This document shows positions 49,083 through 60,700 of a stretch of DNA of 64,000 nucleotides, piece by piece. Under the pieces are notes generated by a model. It made no database searches, was not told the DNA's origin, and worked only from the letters and a program-made list of their open reading frames with translations. The first letter of the stretch is position 1. Each line of letters opens with the position of its first letter. This stretch comes from CAWAMR01 sp963783095 (GTDB lineage Bacteria > Planctomycetota > Planctomycetia > Gemmatales > Gemmataceae), in contig CAWAMR010000006.1 of assembly GCA_963783095.1 (NCBI GenBank), positions 269,229 through 333,228 on the forward strand, in the 5' to 3' direction. The translations under genes were made by a program, and so were the position numbers.

Positions 49083-49977
49083 ATGAACCGCAACAAGCCC
49101 GGATTCACGATGGTGGAATTGATGATCGTGCTGGCGATCATCGCGATCCTGATCGCCCTGCTCCTGCCGGCCATTCAATCCGCGCGGGAAGCGGCCCGGC
49201 GGACCCAGTGCACGAACAACATGGCCCAACTGGGAGTCGGGATCGCCAACTACGCGTCAACCCACTCGGTGCTCCCGCCCGGCGTCGTGAACGACAAGGG
49301 GCCGATCCAGAACGTGCCCAAGGGCTACCATCATAGCTGGGTGGTCCAGATCCTGCCGTTCATCGGACAGGCCAATACATACAATCACCTTGATCTCAGG
49401 TTGAGTGTGTACCATCCGGCCAATGACACGGTCGCCGAAGTCAGGATCGCGACGTTGCTTTGCCCGAGCTCCCCCTTGTTTCCCACCCAGACCAGTTATG
49501 TGGGCTGCCACAACGACGTGGACGCTGCGATTGACTCCAATAACCACGGCGTGCTCTACTTGAACAGCCGGGTCCGCTACGACGAGATCACGGACGGGAT
49601 CAATCAAACGATCCTGCTCGGCGAAATCGTGGACGCGCCGACCTTGGGATGGGTCTCGGGCACGCGGTCGACGCTGCGCAACACGGGCGTGCCCATGAAC
49701 GACCGAAGCGTCTACAACCGGCCGCAAGAATCTACCACCCGCGTTTTCAGACGGACTTCGGCGCGACACGATGTTCGAAACCATTGGCACGATGGTTGAG
49801 GATGGACTGTGGCCGGTCGAGCTAACCGGCGGTTTCTCGAGCTTTCACGGGTCGACTTGCAACTTTCTTTTCTGCGACGGCTCGGTTCGATTATTGAAAC
49901 AATCGGTCGACGCGCGGGTGTACCGGCTGCTGGGCAATCGGGCCGACGGCGAGCCGATCAGCAGCGATTCCTACTGA
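49083..49977 (+). CDS. DUF1559 prepilin-like protein 2 (H-x9-DG type), one frameshift
   Basis: It starts MNRNKPGFTMVELMIVLAII with the pilin-like cleavage site and E at +5, then LLPAIQSAREAARRTQCTNN. The blocks GYHHSWVVQILPFIGQANTY, CHNDVDAAIDSNNHGVLYLN and ITDGINQTILLGE follow. A break near 49,760 leads to the C-terminus FHGSTCNFLFCDGSVRLL, again H-x9-DG. It is 15 bases after protein 1 and its stop overlaps the leftward thiamine-diphosphate enzyme gene by 7 bases. About 298 residues. Confidence 0.92.
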
Positions 49978-51583
49978 ACGCCGGGAACGGGGTTGGCGAC
50001 GTCGCGCAGATAGCGCCACTCGTCCGGCACTTCGATCAGCGAGGGCCGTCGCGATCGAGTGCTTCGCGCACGGCCTTGATCGAGCTCTTCGGGATTGTCG
50101 CGCGGCGGCCCGGGACGCCGTAGGCAGCGCAAGCTCGAGGAAATCGGGATTGTTGAGCTCGACGTCGAGATAACGTCCGTCGTGATTGCGGTCCTGGATG
50201 TTCTTGATCGCGCCATATGTCGAGTCGTTGTGCACGAGCGCGATGACCCGCAGGCGGTACCTGGCGGCGGTGGCAAGCTCTTGGGCGGTCATCAGGAAGC
50301 CGCCATCGCCGCTGACGACGGCGACGGGCCGGCCGCCCTAGCGCGACCGCCGCGCCCACCGCCGCCGGGAATGCCCAGCCGAGCGTGATAAAGTTCGAGG
50401 GATAGAAGAACAGTCGCGGTCCGTGCGAGATCCAGTCGGTATGCATGCGATAGCCGATTTCGCAGGCGTCGGTGAAGACGGGAACGTCACCGGGCAACGC
50501 GGCTCGCAGCGTGTCGATCAGCCACTCGGGCCGTGCCGGACCGCGCAGATCGGGCCTCCTGCCAGATCGGGCCCCAGCCGTCGCGCGGGCGCGACTCAGG
50601 AATCGCGGCTGAGATCGCCTCGATCGCCGATCGCGCATCGGCGACGATTCCCAGGCACACGGGAAAGTTCATGCCGATCTGGCTTGGGTCGAGATCGATC
50701 TGGATCAAGTTGGCGGGCACGGTCATGCGCCGCCAGTCGGTCATCACTTCGGTGAAGCGGCAGCCGACGGCGAGCATGAAATCGGCGTGAGGGAGGGCAG
50801 TCTTGGCGCGCTGACCGGGCATGGCCGAGCGAAAACGGGTGGCGTTCGTCGAGCAGGCCTTTGCCGTTCAAGGTGGTGATCACGGGAGCATCCAGGCGGC
50901 CGGCCAGATTTTCGATGGCTTCGGCCGCGCCCGACCAAAGAGCGCCGCCGCCGGCCAGGATGATGGGCCGTGCTGCGCCTCGAGAGCAGCACAGCGGCCT
51001 GCGCGATCGCCGCTGCCGGAGCGCACGGCGCGGCCGGCGGTTGGAAGTCAATTGGACGGATCGATGGAGAGCACGCGCTGCGCATCAGGTCTTGAGGCAG
51101 AAAGAGCGCAGTCGGTCTCGCCCGGCCGGTGGTCATGGCCTGGAACGCGCTGGCGACGAATTGCGGGATCTGGTCGACTTCTCGCACCGTTCCGCACCAT
51201 TTGGTTGCGGGCTGGAAGATGCGCTCGAGGTCGATCTCGTGGTAATTGCCGCACTCGCGATCGAGCGTCGCCGCGTTGACCTGGCCCGAGACCAGGAGGA
51301 TCGGCACCGAATCGGCCCAGCATTCGGCGACGCCGGAGAGAGCATTGGTCGCGCCCGGACCGGCGGTGGTGCAGACGACGCCGGGACGGCCGGTGACACG
51401 CGCGTATCCATCGGCGGCAAATGCGCCGGCCTGCTCGTTGCGAATCAAGGTGGTGTCGATCGATCCAGGCCGCCGCGCGATGGCGTCATAGATGGTCGTC
51501 GAGTGCGAACCGGGCATGCCGAAAAGATGCCGGACACCGAAGTGGCTCAGACACTCGACCAGAACGTCGGCACCGTTTCTCAT
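49971..51583 (-). CDS. Thiamine-diphosphate-dependent enzyme (acetolactate-synthase-like), frameshifts
   Basis: Start MRNGADVLVECLSHFGVRHL at 51583. Domain 1 has the catalytic Glu in LIRNEQAGAFAADGYARVTG and the GPGATNALSGVAE loop. The middle domain reads RPIILAGGGALWSGAAEAIE and LAVGCRFTEVMTDWRRM. Domain 3 has the cofactor site SGDGGFLMTAQELATAARYR with the closing Asn region VHNDSTYGAIKN. Indels lie near 50,990, 50,790, 50,560, 50,350 and 50,110. The family includes acetolactate synthase, glyoxylate carboligase and sulphoacetaldehyde acetyltransferase; no small-subunit gene is adjacent, so the exact reaction is open. About 537 residues. Confidence 0.85.
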
Positions 51584-51888
51584 CAGAAAGCCCCTCGATC
51601 GACAACCCGCCGCTTGCGTGCCCAACCACGCTCGCACAAAGGCCCCGGCGCACTCAAGCCGTGTCAATCGTTTGTGAATTCCTGGAGCACGCCGTTCCTA
51701 GCGTCTGGAATTGTAACAGGTTGTGGTGCGCATGAAGCGACGACTTGGCGTGAAAGGGACTACCTTCTCCTGATTCGGCGCCGGTCGTGTATGATGTCAG
51801 CGATCATGATGAGGAAGTCGCTTGCAGTGGGACGACCGCCGAGCGGAGCGCCGGGCGGCCGGCCCAGGAAAGCACGAGGATTCGGAAG

Positions 51889-52264
51889 ATGGAGCCGAAG
51901 AAACCGCCCAAGCGCCGCGCCGTTCGGGAGCGTGGCCGCCGCCGCAACTCGCCGGGAACCCGGCGTCGAGGGCCCGGTGATCCTCGACTTTGTGAAATGC
52001 CGGATCGAGGCGTTCAACCGAGAGCAAGGAGGCGGCGTGGCTGTCAGCAAGGATGACACAGGTTACATCCTGACGGGCGAGGAGACCGGAGTCCCGGTCG
52101 CCAAACTTCGCCCCAAGGGAAAACGCGGAGAGTTCCAGGTCCTGTACTGGAACCGCGAGACCGGGCGCTGGCGATTGGTCAGCCTGTTCGGCGGATCGGT
52201 CTTCTCCCTCGATGAAGCCCTCGACTTCATCTCCAACGATCCGATGGAGTGCTTCTGGAGCTAG
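51889..52264 (+). CDS. Small basic hypothetical protein, possibly DUF3024-like (frameshift)
   Basis: From the ATG at 51889 the N-terminus is highly basic (MEPKKPPKRRAVRERGRRRN). After a break near 51,965 it continues GPVILDFVKCRIEAFNREQG, VPVAKLRPKGKRGEFQVLYW and NRETGRWRLVSLFGGSVFSL, ending at 52264. The VAKL-(x)n-LYW-RW pattern recalls DUF3024, a family without known role; I am not sure. Its stop overlaps the end of the leftward glpD by four bases. About 125 residues. Confidence 0.55.
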
Positions 52265-53829
52265 GGCAGATACGTCGCCGCCAGCTTCTTGAACTCGGCC
52301 GCTTGCTCGGTTTGCCATGCGGCGGAACGGCCCAGCTCCGGGGCAAGCAGCGCGGCGACTTTCGCGGCGGCTTCGATGCTGGCACGCGCATCCAGAAAGA
52401 GCGCGCGGGTGCGGCGAGCGAGCACGTCATGAACGCAGCGCGCCGCTTCGTGGCGGGCGGCCCAGACCACTTCGCCTGCCAGATACGGTAGCGAGGGATG
52501 GAGCAGCCGCGCCCACTCCGGTCGCTCGTTGCAAAGTGCCGCGAGTGCAGGCGCATCCGAACCATAGACCTGCGAGCGGTTCGGTGCCGTTGTGCTCGAT
52601 CTCGCGCCAGCCGTGCAGCTTCAGAGCGGCGGTGGCCGATGGACGTGGCGCAAGGGCGCCGACCCTGACCGCGCAGTCGACCGCGTCGACGGCCATGCGG
52701 CGGTACGTGGTCCATTTTCCGCCGGTGATCGTGACCAGGCCCGAGTCCGACATGATCACGGCGTGCTCGCGCGAGAGCCTGGCTGTTTGTTCGCCGGCCT
52801 TGCCGCGCAGCAGCGGGCGCAGGCCGGCGAAGACGCTCCGAACGTCGCCGCGGCCGGGCGGGCGGTTGAAGTAGCGCTCGAGATAGCCAAGAAGATAAGC
52901 GATCTCCTCGTGTAGCGGGCGAGGCTCGAGCGCGACGTCGGCCACCGGCGTGTCGGTCGTGCCGACCAGCACTCGGCCGTGCCAGGGAATCGCGAAGAGC
53001 ACGCGGCCGTCGTCGGTGCGCGGAACAAGCAGGGCGGTGTCACCCGGAAAGAACGAAGCGTCGAGCACCAGGTGGGCACCCTGGCTCGGGCTCACGAGCG
53101 GCGGCGCGGCGGCATCATCCAGCCGCCTGACCGCGTCGACACAAACCCCCGCCGCGTTGATCACCGAGCGAGCCTCGACCCGAAACTCCTCGCCGGTCTC
53201 GGCATCGCGCGCGACGACCTCGGCGATCCGCCCGCTTCGCTTGTTGAAACCAATGACCTTCACATAGTTGAGCGCAGTGCCGCCCAGGTCCGCGAAAGTT
53301 CGCGCCAGCGAGATCGCCAGCCGGGCATCGTCGAACTGGCCGTCGGTGTAGACGATGCCCCCGCGCAGGCCCTTGGCGCGGATCGCCGGCGCTCGGGCGA
53401 TGACCGCGTCTCGACCCGAGCCAGCGCGAGTGGCCCAGGCCAAGCGAGCCGGACATCCAGTCGTAGACCTTCAGGCCGATTCCATAGTAGGGAAGCGCGA
53501 GCCAGCGATACGCCGGGACCACGAAGTCGCGGCGATGGACCAGGTGAGGGGCGTTGCGCAGCAAGACTCCGCGCTCGTGCAGGGCTTCCCGCACCAGGGC
53601 GAAATTTCCCTGGGCCAGGTATCGCACGCCGCCGTGGATGAGCTTGGTGCTGCGGCTCGAGGTTCCGTGAGCGAAGTCGAGCGCTTCGAGCAAGAGCGTT
53701 CGATAACCCCGCGAAGCCGCGTCGACGGCCGATCCTAACCCCGTGGCCCCACCGCCGATTACGACGACGTCCCACGGCTTTTCGATCGCGCAGGCGATCG
53801 AGGTTTTCCTCGCGAACGAGTGATGCCAT
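52261..53829 (-). CDS. glpD: Glycerol-3-phosphate dehydrogenase, FAD-dependent (frameshifts)
   Basis: It oxidises glycerol-3-phosphate to dihydroxyacetone phosphate and passes electrons to quinone at the inner membrane. The start is MASLVREENLDRLRDRK, then after a break near 53,770 PWDVVVIGGGATGLGSAVDA, the FAD-binding fold. Other blocks are GTSSRSTKLIHGGVRYLAQG, RDFVVPAYRWLALPYYGIGL, GGIVYTDGQFDDARLAISLA, VINAAGVCVDAVRRLDD, and ITGGKWTTYRRMAVDAVD. A break near 53,420 and one near 52,560 lead to the C-terminal helical domain (VHDVLARRTRALFLDARASI). About 522 residues, the usual length. No glpK or glpF is nearby. Confidence 0.92.
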
Positions 53830-53973
53830 CGTGCTATCCTACAAAAGTTCGACAGTCCCTTGGGCATTGCGAGGCTTCGCGAGCGAAGTTAGCCTTCAAA
53901 GGGGCGTGCGCATAGCCGAAAGCTCTTGTCGACAGCACTTCCGATCGATGTACAAAAAGGGAGGAAGTCAAGA

Positions 53974-55013
53974 ATGGAGACGATGCTGGCCCTCGTGAAG
54001 AAAGAGGCCAAGCCCGGCCTTTGGCTCGACGAGGTGCCGATGCCTCGCATCGGAATCAACGACGTGCTGATCAAGGTGCTGCGCACCGGGATCTGCGGCA
54101 CCGACGTGCACATCGAGACCTGGGACGCCTGGGCGAGAAAGACCGTGCCGGTGCCGCTGGTGATCGGTCACGAATTCGTGGGTCAGATCGTCGAAGTCGG
54201 CTCGAACGTGACCGATTTCCAGTCGGCGAGATCGTCAGCGGCGAAGGGCACGTCGTCTGCGGCCGTTGCCGCAACTGCCTGGCCGGCCGGCGGCATCTCT
54301 GCAAGGACACCAAGGGAATCGGCGTCAATCGCCCCGGGGCATTCGCTCAATACCTGGCCCTGCCGATGACCAACGTCTGGGCCCACGACCCGAGTATCCC
54401 CCGCGACGTGCAGTCGATCTTCGACCCGTTCGGCAACGCCGTGCATACGGCCCTTCAATTTGATTCGTTGGGCGAAGACGTGCTGATCACCGGCGCGGGG
54501 CCGATCGGAATCATGGCGGCGGGCGTCGTCCGGCACGCCGGGCGCGCAACGTCGTGGTGACCGACGTCAACCCCTATCGCCTCGAGCTGGCCAAGCGGAT
54601 GGGCGCCACCTTGACGGTCGACGTGCAGAGAGCGCTCGATCGAAAGTGCCCAGAAAGAGCTGGGAATGAAGGAGGGGTTCGACATCGGCCTGGAAATGTC
54701 GGGCAACCCCGACGCCTTCCGCGACATGCTGGCGAACATGTGCCACGGCGGCAAGATCGCCATGCTGGGAATCCCCACGCGCGAGATCGCGATCGACTGG
54801 AACACGGTCGTCTTCAACATGATCACGATCAAGGGAATCTACGGCCGCGAGATGTATGAAACCTGGTACAAGATGACCGTCATGCTCCAATCGGGGCTCG
54901 ACATCAGCCCCGTGATCACCCACCACTATGATTTTCGCGACTTCGAGAAAGGCTTCGCCGCCATGAAGTCCGGCGAATCGGGCAAAGTCGTCCTGACCTG
55001 GCACGAGGGTTAA
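53974..55013 (+). CDS. tdh: L-threonine 3-dehydrogenase (frameshifts)
   Basis: It oxidises threonine to 2-amino-3-ketobutyrate with NAD+. Start METMLALVKKEAKPGLWLDE has GGGAGGAAG upstream. The catalytic zinc Cys is in GICGTDVHIETWDAW near residue 41, with GHEFVGQIVE. The structural-zinc loop CGRCRNCLAGRRHLC follows a break near 54,225. The NAD fold is DVLITGAGPIGIMAAGVV; a lost G near 54,540 breaks ARNVVVTDVNPYRLELAKRM, and another break near 54,640 precedes FDIGLEMSGNPDAFRDML. It ends KVVLTWHEG. About 346 residues. kbl follows, which completes the pathway. Confidence 0.92.
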
Positions 55014-55016
55014 GAC

Positions 55017-55035
55017 GTCAGGCTTTCAGCCTGAC
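55017..55035. repeat. Perfect hairpin GTCAGGCT-TTC-AGCCTGAC between tdh and kbl
   Basis: 8-bp arms around a TTC loop, starting three bases after the tdh stop. It could act as an attenuating or mRNA-stability hairpin between the two genes, or be a small dispersed repeat: a similar hairpin is at 27886-27904. Confidence 0.8.
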
Positions 55036-55067
55036 TCCCATTCAATCCAGACAAAGGGCCCAACACC

Positions 55068-56253
55068 ATGTACGGCGCCATTGAAACAGCATCTCACAAC
55101 CCAGATCGACGAGATCCGCAAGGCCGGGCTGTTCAAGGGCGAGCGCGTGCTCTCCACGGCCCAGCAGCCGCACGTCGCCGTTAAAGGCGGTGCCGGCGTT
55201 CTGAACATGTGCGCGAACAACTACCTCGGGCTGGCCAACCATCCCGAGGTTGTGCAGGCCGCGCATCGACGCCCTCGACAAGTGGGGCAACGGGCTGGCC
55301 TCGGTGCGCTTCATCTGCGGCACGCAAGAGCCGCACAAGCAGCTCGAAAAGGCGATCTCCGACTTCCTGGGAATGGAGGACACGATCCTTTATTCGTCGT
55401 GCTGGGATGCCAACGGCGGGCTGTTCGAGACGATCCTTGGTGCCGAGGACGCGGTGATCTCCGACGAGCTGAACCACGCCTCGATCATCGACGGCATCCG
55501 GCTGTGCAAAGCCAAGCGGCTGCGCTACAAGAACAACGACATGGCCGACCTCGAGGCCAAGCTCCAGGAAGCCAAGGGTGCGAGGTTCCGGCTGATCGCC
55601 ACCGACGGCGTGTTCTCGATGGACGGGATCATCGCCAACCTCAAGGCGATCTGCGACCTGGCGGAAAAGTATGACGCCCTGGTGATGGTCGACGACTCGC
55701 ACGCCGTCGGCTTCATGGGGAAGACAGGCCGCGGAACGCACGAATATTGCGACGTGATGGGCAGGGTCGACATCATCACCGGCACGCTGGGCAAGGCCTT
55801 GGGGGCGCCAGCGGCGGCTACACGAGCGCCAAGCCGAGGTCATCACGATGCTGCGCCAGCGGTCGCGGCCCTATCTTTTCTCGAATTCGGTTGCGCCGCC
55901 GATCCTGGGCGCATCGCTCAAGGCGCTCGAGATCTGCACGCGGTCGACCGAGCTTCGCGACCGGCTCGAGGGCAACACCAGATACTTCCGCAGAGCAATG
56001 ACCGAGCGGAAGTTCAACATCGTGCCGGGCGAGCACCCGATCACGCCGATCATGATCGGCGATGCCGCCCTGGCCGGGAAAGATGGCCGAGCGGCTGCTG
56101 GCGAACGGCGTGTACGCGATCGGGTTCTTTTATCCCGTCGTGCCCCAGGGCAAGGCTCGCGTGCGCGTGCAGGTCTCGGCCGCCCACAGCCGTGCGGACC
56201 TGGACTTCGCGATCGAGGCGTTTACCAAGGTGCGCGACGAGCTGGGGATCTGA
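55068..56253 (+). CDS. kbl: Glycine C-acetyltransferase (2-amino-3-ketobutyrate CoA ligase), frameshifts
   Basis: It cleaves 2-amino-3-ketobutyrate with CoA into glycine and acetyl-CoA, using pyridoxal phosphate. The ATG at 55068 gives MYGAI, then after an indel KQHLTTQIDEIRKAGLFKGE. Typical blocks: LNMCANNYLGLANHPEVV, LASVRFICGTQEPHKQLEKA, EDAVISDELNHASIIDGIRL, VMVDDSHAVGFMGKTGRGTH and the PLP-lysine region IITGTLGKALG. One G is missing in TTGGGGGCG (six G keep GGASGGYTS in frame); further breaks lie near 55,260 and 56,080. It ends VRDELGI. About 395 residues, the usual length. Confidence 0.93.
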
Positions 56254-56361
56254 GCGATGGGTGGAAGCGGAGGGTGTCAGGCGAGTGGACCCCATTGAGC
56301 GCCAACAAATGTAGGGTCCGCTATTGCGGACCATCCGCACGCGTGTGCTCAGGAGCACGCC

Positions 56362-57286
56362 ATGCCGATCAACGCGGAAATTGTCGAGAAATTCCTCGGC
56401 CCCCCGCCGCCGCCGAATTCAACCCGCGTGCGTGTAAGCACCGAGGGTTTTCGAGGCTTCAGATCGTTCGAGGGAACGTCCATCCCTTACGACTATCGGT
56501 CTTATATCTTCTCTGGGTACACAATCCTGCCAGGTGGTGCGAAGGTCCCGACGCAATTCGAGATCGACACGCGCAGTCCCACACTGCTGGTTGGTCTGGG
56601 AACGTGGCACATCACCGGGACCTGGTATTCGCCCTTTGAGCCCGAAGCGTTGCGCGTGCTCGGGGTAACTGCCGAAGAGACGAGGCCGCTCTCGTGGATC
56701 TCGAACGTCCCGATCGAGACGGTCGAGGAGCCGCCCTATCGGGAGGGACAACTCCTGCACAGCCGCGTTCCGCCGGTGCCTTACAAGCCGCCTCCGCCCA
56801 AGCGCAAGCCGACCGTGGTGATTGTTCGACGTGGGGGGCGAAGTGTCGTCCAGCAAGTAAGAACCGACGGCTTGCTGGCTCGGGCCCGGAGACTTCTGAG
56901 CCACCGGGAACTGCGGTTAGCCCGGGATTCTGAGAGCGAATCATTGCGTGGCATCGACCTCGAAGCCGACGAAATCGTCCGGTGGTCGGTGCGCAGCCCG
57001 CAGGACGACGAAATCCGGCGGTGGGGTTCTTGTGCTAACGAACCGGCGGGTCTTTTATCGCCCGTCGATCGTCGCTCGCCTTTGCGGCGACCGCGCATTC
57101 GAGGTGCGAAATCGTGAAGTCACGGACGTGGGTCTCAAGTCTTTTGAGGACAAAAGCCCTCCGAACGGCAGCAAGGTATGGTTGCGTCTGGTTCTTGTTG
57201 GCGACCGGGCGGAGCTGTTCTTCGTGGACAATCCGATGCACGCGCTCGAGCGGATCTCGAAAGGGATCACTCCCGTTGGCGGCTGA
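56362..57286 (+). CDS. Unknown protein with C-terminal PH-like domain (one frameshift)
   Basis: Start MPINAEIVEKFLGPPPPPNS. The N-terminal 150 residues are beta-rich with many Pro (SYIFSGYTILPGGAKVPTQF, TLLVGLGTWHITGTWYSPFE) and a Pro/Lys linker (VPYKPPPPKRKPTVV). A break near 57,025 leads to GVLVLTNRRVFYRPSIVARL, NREVTDVGLKSFEDKSP and HALERISKGITP, the pattern of bacterial PH-like domains in which TNRR-V-Y is a hallmark. No signal peptide is seen. I do not recognise the family as a whole; membrane or peptide binding by the PH-like part is a guess. About 307 residues. Confidence 0.6.
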
Positions 57287-57320
57287 TTGGCGGTCGCTGG
57301 GATTCGCGAGGACAAACACT

Positions 57321-57760
57321 GTGCGACGTCTCAAAGTGCGATTTCGTGTTCGCTCGCTGATGCTCGTGGTCGCGGTGGTTGCGGCGATCGCTTGGAGCGG
57401 TGTTATGATTTGGAGGAGAAGCCAGCTCTTGGATCTTTCACGCCGCTTCCGCGCGGATTCCGCGTATTATGCGCAGAAGGAGTCGTTGCAACTCGACTCC
57501 ATCGGAGATGTCGAGAGGCTCGAACGCGAAGTTGCGGCCACCGCGCCGCCGGCGGCTGGAGCCGACAGTGGCGCTCGATGGTTGTATCGCGAGCACGTCT
57601 CCGACTTGCGAGCAAGGCTCGAGCATGCGCGACGCGTCTTGCTGTGTATGAGCAGAATCGCGCGGTGCGGCGATTCCTGGAGCGGGTCGCGGCGAAATAC
57701 GAACGTGCCGCCAGCATGCCGTGGCTCAGGGTTGAGGCCGATCCTCCCCCGCCCACGTGA
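57321..57760 (+). CDS. Small single-pass membrane protein, coiled-coil (one frameshift)
   Basis: From the GTG at 57321 it reads MRRLKVRFRVRSLMLVVAVV then AAIAWSGVMIWRR: a basic R-F-R-x-R-S-L-M head and one transmembrane helix, a common start among planctomycete short proteins. A helical, charged part follows (LSRRFRADSAYYAQKESLQL; SDLRARLEHARRV). A break near 57,635 leads to EQNRAVRRFLERVAAKYERA and the end at 57760. About 145 residues. Function unknown. It is 34 bases after the PH-like gene. Confidence 0.6.
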
Positions 57761-57789
57761 CACGAATCGATCCAAAACGCCGCTCGCCT

Positions 57790-60700
57790 TTATCGAACGG
57801 GAGGCGGGGGAATGCGGAAGATTACTGTGATGCCGTCCTGCTGCGCGGCTGCCACGTGCCGGTCGTCTGGCGCCAGCGCAATCGCCCAGCACGGCGCGGA
57901 AAGGTCGCACTGATGAAGCCGCTTGCCCGAGGCGACGTCGTAGACGCACACCGCCGGCCTGGACGGCTTCTGACCCGTCTTGTCAGCGATGTGATCGGCG
58001 GCGATCAGCTTCGTTCCATCGGACGTAAAAGCCAGGGAAATCCCCGCGCATTCGGTGATCGGGCGAGCGGTCGAGAATCCGAAGAAGTTCTTGGTGGGAT
58101 GCAGCACCCGAGGTTTCGCGCCGGAGACATCCCACAACTGCGTTCCTCCGACGCTTCCCGCCGCAAGGGTCTTGCCGTCTCTGGAAAAAGCGACCGACCA
58201 AACCGGCCCCGCACCCTCGAGAAGAGCGCGCTCGTGGGGTTCGAGCCCGGCCAGGACCCAGAGCCTGATCGAATTCTTCGGTCCGCTGCACGCGAGCTGG
58301 GCGCTGCGAGAGATGGTCGCAACCGAGTACGCTTGATCGTTCCCTTCAATTACGAGCCATCTCTTGGGTTGAACGCCTCGCGTGTCCCATATCCGGACCT
58401 TGTGATCGTCGCCGCTGGAGGCGAGAGTCTGGCCGTCCGGTGCGAAGGCCAGCGAGCGGAACTCGGCGTCGGGCGGGATGGGCAAGCTCGTACGCTTGAC
58501 GGGCTCATCCCCGGTGATATCCCAGATCGAGTTGCCGCAGACGAGCGTTTTGCCGTCAGGGCTGAAAGCAACAGCCTGCACCGAGGCGGCGATCTTGATC
58601 CTGGGCGACGCCCGGTGCGCCAGTTCGTCCTTATCAGTCAAGTTCCAGATTCGGACGAACGCCGAATCGCTCACGGCGAGCCTCGTCCCATCCGGCGAGA
58701 ACGCGACCGCTCCCAGCCCGCCGACCGGTCCCTCCGGCCTGAGCTTCTCCTGCGGATCGGCGGCCGTGACGTTCCAGGCCCGGACAAGATGATCGGCACC
58801 GCCGGAGAAGAGCGTCTGGCCGTCCGGGCTGAACGCCAGCGGGCCGGTGGCTGGCCATTGGCTCTGGACCACAGTGCCGTCATGCGGTGAAAGGACCGCG
58901 CGTTCCGCCGGGGCGTTTGGCGTCATGTCCCACAGCCGGATCCCGCCGTCGAACGTACTCGCCGCGAGCGACTTGCCATCCGGGGCGAATGCCACCATTG
59001 CTTGATCCTGGATCCGGAACCACGCGGCTCCCAGCCGCTTGTCACGGCCGCCCAATAGGCCTCGATCCACGGGCTGCGGCATGGACACGTCCCAGCAACG
59101 GACATGGCCGGTTTTATTGAGAATTGCGAGAGTCTTGCCGTCGGGAGAGAAAGTTGCGCACACCCCCTTCTGTGCCTTGAGTGTGGCTTTCTCCCGCGGC
59201 GGGTTGCCACTCACATCCCAAAGCCGCACCGACTGGTCGTCAAGGCCGGCGAGCGCCAGCGTCGTGCCGTCGCGAGAAAAGGTCAGCGAGCGGACCTCCT
59301 GGTCGATCCCGGGCAGGACGCCACGCTCAACCACCGTCGAGCCCGACGTGTCGAAACCCGCGACGCTCTTGCCGCTCCCGGCCACCGCGAGCCGCTTCCC
59401 GTCGTGAGAAAATGCGACAGCGTGGATCAGGTTGTTGAAGCTGTTCTCCGCCCCGTGAGTTGCCACACTGGTTGGCCCTGTCGGGGGTGTCGGTGCGCAG
59501 GTCCCACATCAGAAAGTCGCCATAGGCGCTGCCGGATGCAAGCCAGTGGCCGTCGGACGAAATGGCGACGCAGTTGACGAACGCTCGGTGCCCGGCGAGC
59601 GCGGCAAGGGGCCGAAGGGTCTGTGCGTCCCAGAGGCGGACCTTCGTATCCTGGTCGGCGCCGGTGGCAAGGATCTTGCCATCGCCGCTTAAAGCCAGGC
59701 AGCGCACCTCGCCCGCGTGGCGGCCCCGCAATTCGCCGAGCACGGCCACTGCGTCCTTCGGAAGGTCGAGCGGGCGCTTTTGGTCCGGGATCTCGGCGGC
59801 CTGAAGTGCATCAAGCGGCGGGGGGTTTGGTTCAGCCTTGACCCTTGCCTGCTGATCGCCGCCGGCGCCGAACCTGGCACCCGCGGGTCTCTCCAGGCAT
59901 GCGGACGCGTGGATCGCGAAGCCGGTGGTCGTCACGACCCCGCCAGCAGCAGGCCGGCCAGGCCCGCGATGCGGAGGCGGGCGCAGGAACATGGCCCTGA
60001 GGACCCGGGTCGTCAGGAGGATCGTCGCTGCGGTGGTCATTCCGGCCGTCGTGCTGCCTTTCGCGACCAGGATCGCCATCTTCACCGTGGACGCGGCGAG
60101 CGACTCGGGCACCGCCGCCTTTCCCGGGCCCGCGAGGAGCAGCGTGGCCATTCCACCTGAGAGTGGTGCCAACCCGCGGCGGATCAGCCGCCTCGCGCAG
60201 CCGGTCGCGCCCTGCGCCTGCCGGCTCTTGACCGTCCCGACCGGCCATCCCAGTCGACCCGCAGCTTCCTCATGGGTCAATCCTTCAAGGTCGCAGAGCA
60301 CCAGGGCCTTTCGGCAGCCCTCCGGCAAGTCGCCCTAGCTCTTCGTGAAGCGTGGCGATCGAGTCGTCGTCGAGCATTTCCTGATCCACAACGCATCGTG
60401 ATGCCGTCGCGGTATACTGTCGCTCGTGGATTCGCCGCCGCGACAACTTTGCCCGGGTGTGAGCCGAGACGCGCAGCGCCACGGCGTGCAGCCACGGACC
60501 GAGCGAGTCGCGCACCCAGAGCGATCTCGCCTTGTGCACCAGGACAAGGAATACGGCCTGGAAGGCATCCTGGGCCTCGTGTTCTTCGCCGATTGTCGCT
60601 CGACACACTCTGAGCACCATCGGGCCGTGGCGCGCAACCAGGGTCGCAAATGCCCGTTCGCTCGACGCATCCCAGTCCGTCCGGCTCTTGCACCGCTCCA

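Noticed and set aside
49978..51600. Plus-strand open frames opposite the thiamine-diphosphate enzyme
   Set aside because: They are antisense, change with each indel, and show no motif, while the minus strand has all cofactor motifs.
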